DNA of 10,866 nucleotides from Streptomyces katrae. GTDB lineage: Bacteria; Actinomycetota; Actinomycetes; Streptomycetales; Streptomycetaceae. Below the pieces are notes generated by a model. The model saw nothing but the letters and a program-made list of their open reading frames with translations. It searched no databases and was not told where the DNA came from. A program made the position numbers and the translations under genes. The stretch covers positions 1 through 10,866 of the forward strand of contig NZ_JZWV01000726.1 in the NCBI RefSeq assembly GCF_000966975.1, given 5' to 3'. Positions 1-6,832 of the stretch are shown here, piece after piece (the first letter of the stretch is position 1; each line of letters begins with the position of its first letter).

Positions 1-1092
1 TTCCTGGAGTGCCTCGACGGCCTCCCCGCCACCGGGCCCTTCGCCGCCCTCCGCGAGCTGCCCGAGACCCGGCTGCTGAGGGAGCACGCCGAGGACCACC
101 CGCCGCTGTCGGTGGTCGCACCCTTCCTCACCCGGCTCGGCGCCGTCGTCACGGGCCTGCTGGAGGCGCACCCGCGCTGTGCCGTGTTCACCGACCGGGC
201 CGAGTCCGTCCGGCTCACCGCCGACGGGGTGGCCGTGACCACCGGCGCCGGCCTCGAACTCACCGCCCGCCGCGCGGTCCTGGCCACCGGCGGCCGCCCC
301 CTCGGCGGCTACGCGGACGCCGAGGTGGTGCCCGGCCTGGAACTCGCGCCGCACCGGGACAAGGTGTGGCACTCCTCGGCGCTGGTCGACGCCCGCCGCA
401 CTCCGCCCGCCGGCCGGGGCACGGCCGTGGTGATCGGCGGTTCCCACAGCGCCTGGTCGGCCGTCGACCTGCTGCTGGCCGCGGGGACGGACGGGATCAC
501 CCTCGTCCACCGCACCGGCCTGCGGCTCTTCTACGACGGGGCCGACGCCGCGCGCGCCGACGGCTACGCCTTCGACCCGGTGCTCGACGTCTGCCCCCTC
601 AACGGGCGCGTCAACCGCTACGGGGGCCTGCGCGGCCGCGCCCACGAACTGGCCCGGGCCGCCCTCGGCCTGCCCGGCGCCGGACCGACGCCCGTACGCC
701 TCCTGCGAGCCGGGGACCCGGAGGACACCGAGGCCGCCCGCAAGGCCCTCGCCGAAGCCGACGTCATCGTCATGGCCAACGGCTTCGAGGCCGACCTTCC
801 GCCCCTCGGCCACGCCGACGGCACTCCGCTCACCCCCGCCACCGGCCCCACCACCGGCCCCACCGGCACGGTGGTGACGGACCGCGGCCACCTGGTCGAC
901 GCCGACGGCACCGCCCACCCCCGGCTCCTCGCCTACGGGCTGGGCGCGGGGCTGGCGCCCTCCGCCGACATCGGCGGCGAGCCGAGCTACACGCACAGGG
1001 CGGACGGCGTCTGGCTCTACCAGCACGACATCGGCGAGATCGTCCTCGACGACCTGCTGCACGAAGCGACCACGGGGGAGACCCACTCATGA
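1..1092 (+). CDS. FAD/NAD(P)-binding oxidoreductase, possible flavin N-monooxygenase (5' end missing)
   Basis: The frame is open from base 1 to the TGA at 1090-1092, giving 363 residues with the N-terminus, and therefore the first FAD-binding glycine motif, outside the window. Three landmarks remain: an ATGG segment (LATGGRP, about 280-300) typical of the FAD-domain boundary; a second nucleotide-binding strand-turn AVVIGGSHSAW (about 424-456) where a NADPH-binding GxGxS/A loop is expected; and VIVMANGF (about 763-786), placed like the C-terminal ATG(Y/F) motif of flavin and N-hydroxylating monooxygenases. A C-terminal GLGAGLAPSADIGGE stretch is glycine-rich. The family is clear only at the level of two-dinucleotide-domain flavoproteins. 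Hydroxylation of an amine nitrogen, as by FrbG in FR-900098 biosynthesis, is a context-based guess. A simple dehydrogenase or reductase is equally possible. The stop overlaps the start of the next gene (ATGA), so the two are probably translationally coupled. Confidence 0.8.
   Translation, partial: FLECLDGLPATGPFAALRELPETRLLREHAEDHPPLSVVAPFLTRLGAVVTGLLEAHPRCAVFTDRAESVRLTADGVAVTTGAGLELTARRAVLATGGRPLGGYADAEVVPGLELAPHRDKVWHSSALVDARRTPPAGRGTAVVIGGSHSAWSAVDLLLAAGTDGITLVHRTGLRLFYDGADAARADGYAFDPVLDVCPLNGRVNRYGGLRGRAHELARAALGLPGAGPTPVRLLRAGDPEDTEAARKALAEADVIVMANGFEADLPPLGHADGTPLTPATGPTTGPTGTVVTDRGHLVDADGTAHPRLLAYGLGAGLAPSADIGGEPSYTHRADGVWLYQHDIGEIVLDDLLHEATTGETHS
841..864 (+). repeat. Perfect 12-bp tandem duplication inside the oxidoreductase gene
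   Basis: ACCGGCCCCACC occurs twice head to tail (841-852 and 853-864) and encodes TGPT-TGPT in a Thr/Gly/Pro-rich loop. It is in frame, so it looks like a small slippage-type expansion of a surface linker between the ANGF motif and the C-terminal flavin-domain segment. A six-base inverted repeat (860-865 with 869-874) directly overlaps its end. No function is inferred. Confidence 0.75.
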
Positions 1093-2927
1093 ACAGGCCG
1101 ACCAAGGCCGTCGTCCTCGCCGCAGGGCTGGGCCGCCGCCTCGGACTCCACCACGCCAAGCCGCTGCTCCCGGTGGCCGGCCGGCCCATCCTGCTGCGCA
1201 CCCTCGACCACCTGGCCGCCGCCGGGGTCCGCGAGACCGTCCTCGTCGTCGGCTACCTCGCCGACGAGGTGCGCGCGGCGGTCGGCGAGACGCACGCCGG
1301 CATGGCCGTGACCTACGTCGAATCCGACGCCTACCGCACCACCAACAACGCCTACTCCCTGTGGCTGGCCCGCGAACAGCTCGACGAGGACGTCTACCTC
1401 GTCGAGGGAGACGTGGTCTTCGACTCCGGACTTCCCCTGGCCCTGGCCGACTCCGGCTCCGGCGCCGAAGTGGCCACCGCCGTGGCCCCGTACCGGCCGG
1501 GCATGAACGGCACCGTCGTCACCCTCGGCCCGTCCGGCACCGTCCACGCGATGCTGCTGCCCGCCCAGCAGGGCCCCGAGGTCGACCTCGGCGGCACCTT
1601 CAAGACCGCCAACGTGCACCTGCTGCGCGCCCGCTACCTGCGCGAGGAGTTCGTCCCGGCCCTGGAGGCCCTCATCGCCGACGGCGGCCACGGCGCCTAC
1701 TACGAGCTGGTCCTCGCCGACACCGTCACCGCCGGGCGCTTCCCCGTCCACGCCGTCGACTGCGCACACCTGCGCTGGTACGAGGTCGACGACCTGACCG
1801 ACCACGCCGCCGCCGAGTACCTCTTCGCAGGCTCCGAGGACAGGCTCACCCTCCTGGAGGACCTGCACGGCGGCTACTGGCGCTACGACCTCGTCGACCA
1901 CCGCCTCCTCTACAACCTGTACTTCCCCCCGGCACCCCTCGTGGACGAGCTGGCCCGGGACTTCCGCGACGCCCTCGTCCACTACCCCGTGGGCCACGGC
2001 ACGCTCCAGCGGCTGCTCGGGGCCGCCATAGGCCAGCCCGCCGAACGCCTGGTCGTCGCCAACGGCGCCTCCGAACTGATCAAGATCCTCGGCAGGCTGG
2101 CGGGCCGCACCGCACTCGTCGTCCCCGGCTTCAACGAGTACGAGGCCGTGTTCGACGAAGCGGACGTCCACCGCATCCACCTGCCCGCACCCGACTTCAC
2201 CATGGACCCGGCCCACGTCGCCGGCGAGGCACGGCGGGCCGGCGTCGGCACCGTGATCATCACCTCGCCGAACAACCCCACCTCGATGGCCGTCCCGCGC
2301 GCCGACCTGGTCACCCTCGCCCGACTGCTGGCCGACGCCGGGATCCGCCTCGTCGTGGACGAGTCCTTCGTGGACTTCTGCGCACCCGGCCACAGCCTGG
2401 AGCCCGACCTCGCCGAACTGCCCGGCCTGACCGTCGTCAAGAGCATGAGCAAGGTGTACGGCATCGGCGGGCTGCGCCTGGGCTACCTGCTCTCGGCCGA
2501 CACCGGCTTCGTCGCCGACGTCCGGGCGGCCCTGCCCATCTGGAACGTCAACGGCTTCGCCGAATCCTTCCTGCGCCTGCTGCCCCGCTACCGGGACGCC
2601 TTCACCGCCAGCTGCGAGCGGGTCCGCCGCGACCGCGACGAACTCGCGGCCCTCCTCGGCGAACTGCCCGGTGTCACCGTCTACCCGCCGGACGCCAACT
2701 ACGTGATGCTGCGCCTGCCCGCGGACACCTCCGCCCGCGAGGTGGTCCGCCGGACCTTCGCCGAACACGGCATCCTCGTCAAGGACTGCGGCGGCAAGTC
2801 CATGCCCGACGGCGACCGCTACCTCCGGGTGGCCTGCCGCGGCCCGCAGGAGAACCGGCGCCTGGCCGAAGCCCTCGCCGAAGTACTGGTCGGCGAGCCG
2901 TACCCGCTGGCCACGGGAGCCTCCTGA
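1089..2927 (+). CDS. Bifunctional cytidylyltransferase / PLP-dependent aminotransferase-like (decarboxylase) fusion, FrbH-like
   Basis: The protein has 612 residues. Residues 1-250 are a small-molecule nucleotidyltransferase: the nucleotide-binding loop LAAGLGRRL (10-18) with AKPLL (Lys24), TTNNAYSLWLA (84-94) as in LicC/PntC-type phosphocholine and 2-aminoethylphosphonate cytidylyltransferases, the metal-binding EGD (106-108), and Lys171 in GTFKTANV. Residues 258-605 are a fold-type I PLP enzyme closest in style to HisC/CobD: NGASELI (325-331), PGFNEY (346-351), SPNNPT (393-398), VVDESF (422-427), SMSK with PLP-lysine Lys455, GLRLGY (461-466) and the carboxylate-binding Arg580. This order matches FrbH of FR-900098 biosynthesis, which transfers CMP to a phosphonate amino acid and decarboxylates it. 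Here the likely output is a CMP-linked amine. Transamination rather than decarboxylation, or a phosphate ester such as phosphoserine instead of a phosphonate, cannot be excluded. The ATG at 1089 is chosen because it follows GGGGGAG (1074-1080), sits in an ATGA overlap, and begins just before the first beta-strand. All key residues appear intact. Confidence 0.9.
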   Translation: MNRPTKAVVLAAGLGRRLGLHHAKPLLPVAGRPILLRTLDHLAAAGVRETVLVVGYLADEVRAAVGETHAGMAVTYVESDAYRTTNNAYSLWLAREQLDEDVYLVEGDVVFDSGLPLALADSGSGAEVATAVAPYRPGMNGTVVTLGPSGTVHAMLLPAQQGPEVDLGGTFKTANVHLLRARYLREEFVPALEALIADGGHGAYYELVLADTVTAGRFPVHAVDCAHLRWYEVDDLTDHAAAEYLFAGSEDRLTLLEDLHGGYWRYDLVDHRLLYNLYFPPAPLVDELARDFRDALVHYPVGHGTLQRLLGAAIGQPAERLVVANGASELIKILGRLAGRTALVVPGFNEYEAVFDEADVHRIHLPAPDFTMDPAHVAGEARRAGVGTVIITSPNNPTSMAVPRADLVTLARLLADAGIRLVVDESFVDFCAPGHSLEPDLAELPGLTVVKSMSKVYGIGGLRLGYLLSADTGFVADVRAALPIWNVNGFAESFLRLLPRYRDAFTASCERVRRDRDELAALLGELPGVTVYPPDANYVMLRLPADTSAREVVRRTFAEHGILVKDCGGKSMPDGDRYLRVACRGPQENRRLAEALAEVLVGEPYPLATGAS

Positions 2928-5389
2928 TGCGCCACGCCTCCCGCCGCGACGAGCTCCACGCCGCCCTGAAGTCCGTCCTCGGCCCCGACGACCGCCTGGT
3001 GGTGCTGCACTCCTCCCTGTTCGCCTTCCGCACCCCCTCCGAAGGGCTGCGCGGCGACCTCCTCGCCGCCCTGCGCGCGCTGGTCGCCGAGGGCATCACG
3101 GTGGCCCTGCCGGCCGTCACCTTCGAGTTCTGCCGCACCAAGGAGTACCACCACCGCACCTCCGCCCCGAACACGGGCGTCCTCGTGCAGTGGTTCCTGG
3201 ACCTGCCCGAGGTGCGCCGCACCCCGCACCCGGTGTACTCCTTCGCCGTCGCCGGCCCCCTCACCGGCGAGCTGACCGCCTGCCCCTCCGACACGGCCTT
3301 CGGCGCCGGCACCGTCTTCGAGGTCTTCGAACGCCACGCCGCGCGCATCGTCACCCTCGGCGCCGACTGGAACTCCTGCACGCAGGTCCACCGCTACGAG
3401 GAACTCGCGAAGGTCCCCTACCGCCACCCGATGACGGTCAGCGGCACGGCGGACTTCGGCGACGGCCCGGTCGCCCTCGACCTGGAGATGATCGTCCGCG
3501 ACACCGCCCTGGACTCCGTCCTGGACTTCGCCCCCGTCTTCGACCGGCTGCGCACAGACGGCTGCCTCGCCCGCACCGGCCTGTGGGACGCCGCCGTGGA
3601 ATCCGTGTCCGTCACCGACCTCGCCCGCGTCTGCGGGGAGCTCATCGGGGCCGACCCGTACGTCCTGCTGCGCGAACCCCGCGTGATCGAGCACCGGGCC
3701 CGCCAACTGGCCGCCGAACCCGTACGGCTGGCCCTGCTCGGCACCCGCAACCTGGAGATCCTCGCCGCGCAGACGGCCGCCGAGGGCAGGAGGATCCTCG
3801 GCCACGCCCCGCACACCCTCCACGTGCCCGAGTACGGCACCCTCGCCCGCGAGGTCCACGACCCGGACTCCGCCCTGCGCCGCTTCGAGGCGCACGCCTC
3901 CTTCTTCACCGACCGGCTGGAGGACGTCCTCTCCACCGACACCCTCGCCCCGGGCGACGCGGAACGGCTCGCCGGGGCCGTGGAGCACTACACCGGCCTG
4001 GTCCGCGCCTACGCCGACACCACCGACCGGCCCGTCTTCGTGCTCTCCTTCGCCCCCCTCCAGCCGTCCGCGGCCGACACCGGCCCGCTGTGGCGCGAGG
4101 CGGACCGGCTGCTGCGCGAGGCCCTCGACGGCCGGGAACACGTCCACGTCGTCGACCTGCCCGAGATCATCGCCCGCGCCGGCGGCGGCCCCCTCGTCGA
4201 TCAGCGGCTGTGGCTGGTGGGCAGGGTCCCCCACGGGCCGGGCCTGAGCCGGGCCCTGGCCCGCAGGTTCTGGGGACTCACCCTCTCCGTCACCGGCCGC
4301 ACCGCCCGCGTCATCGTCACCGACCTCGACAACACCCTGTGGCACGGAGTCGTCGGCGAGGACGGCATCGACGGCATCCAGATCGGCACCGACCACCCCG
4401 GCAACGCCCACGCCCGGCTCCAGCACGCCCTCAAGGCCCTCCGCGACCAGGGGGTCGCCCTCGCCGTGAGCAGCAAGAACGACGAGGACCTCGCCCTGCG
4501 CGCGATCCGCGAGCACTCCGGGATGGTGCTCCGCGAGGAGGACTTCGTGGCCACGGAGATCAGCTGGCGCCCCAAGGCCGAGGCCATCGCCGACATCGCC
4601 GCGCGCCTCAACGTGGGCCTGGCCAATGTGCTGTTCCTCGACGACAACCCCGTCGAACGGGCCCGGGTACGGGAGTTCCTGCCGCAGGTGATCGTCCCCG
4701 AACTGCCCGAGGACCCGGCCGGGTACGCGGACGCCCTCCTCGACGACCCCCACACCACCGTGTTCAACGTCACCGACGCCGACCGGCGCCGCACCGAGCA
4801 GTACCGCGCCCGTGAGCAGGTCGAGCGCCGGCGCGCCGGCTTCGAACGGATCGAGGACTTCTACGCCTCGCTCGGCACCACCCTCCACATCAGCCCGCTG
4901 ACCGAGGGCAACACGGCGCGCGCCGCGCAACTGTGCGCCAAGACCAACCAGTTCAACACCACCACCCGCCGCCACACCCGCGCCGAACTGCGCCGGCTGG
5001 CCGAGGCGCCCGGCTCGGACGTCCTGGTCCTGGGCGTGGCCGACCGGTTCAGCGAACGCGAGGACCTGGGCCTGCTGGTGCTCACCCACGAGGGCTCCGA
5101 GACCACCGTGGACACCTACCTGCTCTCCTGCCGCGTGCTGGGCCGGGGCGTCGAGGCGGGCGCGCTGCGCTGGCTCGCGGCCGCCCTCGCCGCCCGGGGA
5201 CGCACCCGCCTGCACGGGCTCGTCACCCCGACCGAGCGCAACGCGCCCTGCCGCACCGTCTTCGCGGACGCCGGCTTCGGCCCCGGCGCGGACGAGGGCA
5301 CCTGGCGACTGGACCTGACCGGCGAGCACCACGCCCCCGCGTGGCTGCGGATCGCCGACCACACCGAGGCGGAGAACCACCGTGCATGA
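2927..5389 (+). CDS. AAC(3)-type N-acyltransferase fused to FkbH-like glyceryl transferase/phosphatase
   Basis: The protein has 820 residues. Residues 8-262 belong to the AAC(3)/antibiotic N-acetyltransferase family: LVVLHSSL (24-31), TPHPVYSFAVAG (99-110), and GADWNSCTQVHRYEE (145-159) with the family's His155 and Glu158. Residues about 266-810 are a complete FkbH protein: an SGNH-like N-terminal region (VRLALLGT, 266-273), the HAD-IIIC core with nucleophile Asp466 and Asp468 in DLDNTLWHG (466-474), SSKND (516-520) and LDDNP (571-575), then the signature KTNQFNTTTRR (672-682) and SCRVLGRGVEAG (734-745, conserved Cys735). FkbH proteins take D-1,3-bisphosphoglycerate, remove phosphate and load glyceryl onto an ACP. 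The fused acyltransferase suggests the ACP-bound acyl group is then moved to an amine. FrbF, the N-acetyltransferase of FR-900098 biosynthesis, is from memory also related to AAC(3). The start ATG overlaps the previous stop by one base, with GGGAG at 2915-2919. The cognate ACP is in the next gene, which overlaps by 8 bases. Confidence 0.9.
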   Translation: MRHASRRDELHAALKSVLGPDDRLVVLHSSLFAFRTPSEGLRGDLLAALRALVAEGITVALPAVTFEFCRTKEYHHRTSAPNTGVLVQWFLDLPEVRRTPHPVYSFAVAGPLTGELTACPSDTAFGAGTVFEVFERHAARIVTLGADWNSCTQVHRYEELAKVPYRHPMTVSGTADFGDGPVALDLEMIVRDTALDSVLDFAPVFDRLRTDGCLARTGLWDAAVESVSVTDLARVCGELIGADPYVLLREPRVIEHRARQLAAEPVRLALLGTRNLEILAAQTAAEGRRILGHAPHTLHVPEYGTLAREVHDPDSALRRFEAHASFFTDRLEDVLSTDTLAPGDAERLAGAVEHYTGLVRAYADTTDRPVFVLSFAPLQPSAADTGPLWREADRLLREALDGREHVHVVDLPEIIARAGGGPLVDQRLWLVGRVPHGPGLSRALARRFWGLTLSVTGRTARVIVTDLDNTLWHGVVGEDGIDGIQIGTDHPGNAHARLQHALKALRDQGVALAVSSKNDEDLALRAIREHSGMVLREEDFVATEISWRPKAEAIADIAARLNVGLANVLFLDDNPVERARVREFLPQVIVPELPEDPAGYADALLDDPHTTVFNVTDADRRRTEQYRAREQVERRRAGFERIEDFYASLGTTLHISPLTEGNTARAAQLCAKTNQFNTTTRRHTRAELRRLAEAPGSDVLVLGVADRFSEREDLGLLVLTHEGSETTVDTYLLSCRVLGRGVEAGALRWLAAALAARGRTRLHGLVTPTERNAPCRTVFADAGFGPGADEGTWRLDLTGEHHAPAWLRIADHTEAENHRA

Positions 5390-6821
5390 CGTCACCCCGG
5401 GCGACAGCGCCCACAGCACCCACACCTTCACGGCAGCCGAGTTCGAGGCCTTCGCCGCCGTCACCGGCGACCACAACCCGATCCACCACGACGCCGGACA
5501 CGCCGCCGGGACCGAGTTCGGCGCCCCCATCGTCCCGCTCGTGATGACGCTGGGTCCCGTCTCCGCGCTCATCGGCATGGTGCTGCCCGGCCCCGGCGCC
5601 GTCATCCTCGGCACGGAGTTCCGGCCCGTGCGCGCCGTGGCCTTCGACCGCCCCGTCCACTACTCGCTGCGGGTGCTGTCGGTCAGCCCCGCCACCGGCG
5701 TGTTCACCTGCCGGGTGCTCGCGTACCAGGACCGCGAGGCCGTACTCGAAGGGGAGGTGCGCACCACCGTGCGCGCCCCGCGCCCGCGCCCCGACGCCAC
5801 CACCGGGGGCCGGCTGGTCCCGGCAGGGGCGCGGCCCACCGCCGTCGTCACCGGCGCGGCCGGCGACATCGGCTCCGCCGTCGCCCGGACACTGGCCGCC
5901 CGCGGCTGGGACCTCGCGCTCGTCCACCGCGGCGGCGCCGAGGACCTCGTACGCGACTGCGAGCGGGCCGGGGCCCGCGTGCACCCGGTGACCGCCGACC
6001 TGGCCGACCCCGCCGCCCGCGAGGCCGCCGCCGCGAAGCTCGCCGCCCTGGAGCCGGCCGCCCTCGTCCACGCGGCGGCCGCGCCCCTCGCGGCCGGGTA
6101 CCGCGAGCACCTCGACGTCGGCTACGCGGCCCTGCGCGACCTGGCCGACGCCGTCCTGGACGGCATGCTGCTGCGCCAGCGCGGCTGCTTCGTCCTGATC
6201 GGCTCCGAGGCCGTCCGCTACCACCCGCGCGGCTGGTCGGACTACGTCGCGGGCAAGGCGGCCGCCGAGAGCGTGCTGCACGGCATCGACCGCCACCACG
6301 GCGCCCACGGGATCCGCTCCGTGGTCGTGGAACCCGGCTACGTGCAGGGCAGCTACTCGGCCGGCGTACGCCCGGCCGGCCTCGGGCTGCTGCCCGAGGA
6401 GGTCGCCGACCTGGTCGCCGCCGAGGTCGCCGACACCGAAGCGCCCGCGCGGCGGCTGTGGCTCACCCCGGACGGCGTCGCCCGGTTCGCCCTCGACGGC
6501 CGCCGCGAGGACGCGCCCCCGGCCCCCCGCACCGCCTCGGCCGCCCCGGCCGGCGCCGCGGAGACCGGCACCGGCCGGGACACCGCACCGGGCGCCGCCG
6601 CCGACCGGGTGGAGGCCGCCGTGCGCACGGTGCTGGGACCCGCCGCCGACGTGCGCGGCGGCGGGGTCGGCCTCACCGCCGGCTGGGACTCCCTGGCCCA
6701 GCTGCAGATCGTGCTCGCCGTCGAGGCCGAGTTCGGCCTCCGCCTCCCCGCCGCGAGCCTCAGCGGCGCGGGCCGCTTCGACCAGCTGTGCCGGATCGTC
6801 GAAGAGCGGACCCGGGCATGA
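5382..6821 (+). CDS. Three-domain MaoC hydratase – SDR oxidoreductase – acyl carrier protein
   Basis: The protein has 479 residues and three domains. Residues 15-131 are a MaoC/hotdog hydratase with the intact signature TGDHNPIHHD (28-37), where Asp30 and His35 would be the catalytic pair. Residues 150-345 are a short-chain dehydrogenase/reductase with cofactor loop TGAAGDIG (157-164), catalytic Ser275 in GSEA, and Tyr288/Lys292 in YVAGK. An Ala/Pro/Thr-rich linker (about 375-408) leads to a C-terminal acyl carrier protein (409-479) with the phosphopantetheine site Ser437 in GWDSLAQ. All three active sites look functional. The likely role is on-carrier remodelling of the acyl group loaded by the upstream FkbH domain: water removal or addition by MaoC and ketone/alcohol conversion by the SDR. 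One option is glyceryl to pyruvyl to lactyl; the exact order is inferred. The GTG start at 5382 is preferred because GGAG (5371-5374) lies seven bases upstream; the ATG at 5386 is in another frame. The gene probably ends the left-arm operon. Confidence 0.9.
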   Translation: MHDVTPGDSAHSTHTFTAAEFEAFAAVTGDHNPIHHDAGHAAGTEFGAPIVPLVMTLGPVSALIGMVLPGPGAVILGTEFRPVRAVAFDRPVHYSLRVLSVSPATGVFTCRVLAYQDREAVLEGEVRTTVRAPRPRPDATTGGRLVPAGARPTAVVTGAAGDIGSAVARTLAARGWDLALVHRGGAEDLVRDCERAGARVHPVTADLADPAAREAAAAKLAALEPAALVHAAAAPLAAGYREHLDVGYAALRDLADAVLDGMLLRQRGCFVLIGSEAVRYHPRGWSDYVAGKAAAESVLHGIDRHHGAHGIRSVVVEPGYVQGSYSAGVRPAGLGLLPEEVADLVAAEVADTEAPARRLWLTPDGVARFALDGRREDAPPAPRTASAAPAGAAETGTGRDTAPGAAADRVEAAVRTVLGPAADVRGGGVGLTAGWDSLAQLQIVLAVEAEFGLRLPAASLSGAGRFDQLCRIVEERTRA

Positions 6822-6832
6822 CCGTACGGTCA
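6819..6832. repeat. Perfect 14-bp palindrome holding both convergent stop codons
   Basis: TGACCGTACGGTCA equals its own reverse complement. Its left TGA is the stop of the MaoC-SDR-ACP gene, and its right TCA is the stop of the HAD gene read on the - strand. Only eight bases separate the two genes. As RNA it could form at most a five-bp stem with a four-base loop, too weak alone for a terminator. It could be a dyad for a DNA-binding protein or a coincidence of convergent gene ends. Confidence 0.7.

Noticed and set aside
1017..2768. 583-codon open frame on the - strand across the FrbH-like gene
   Set aside because: It is a high-GC shadow frame: Gly/Val/Gln/Asp-rich with no domain motif, antisense to a gene whose motifs are all intact.
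2927..3712. AAC(3) domain as a self-resistance gene for an aminoglycoside
   Set aside because: It is fused to a biosynthetic FkbH protein and sits in a coupled operon with no aminocyclitol or glycosyltransferase genes in the window, so a tailoring role is more likely.
5386..5388. ATG as start of the MaoC-SDR-ACP gene
   Set aside because: It is not in the reading frame of the protein; the GTG at 5382 is in frame and has a well-spaced GGAG.
2819..5614. 931-codon open frame on the - strand across the AAC(3)-FkbH gene
   Set aside because: It has the composition of an antisense shadow (Gly/Val/Ala/Glu/Asp repeats), no recognisable fold, and spans three gene boundaries.
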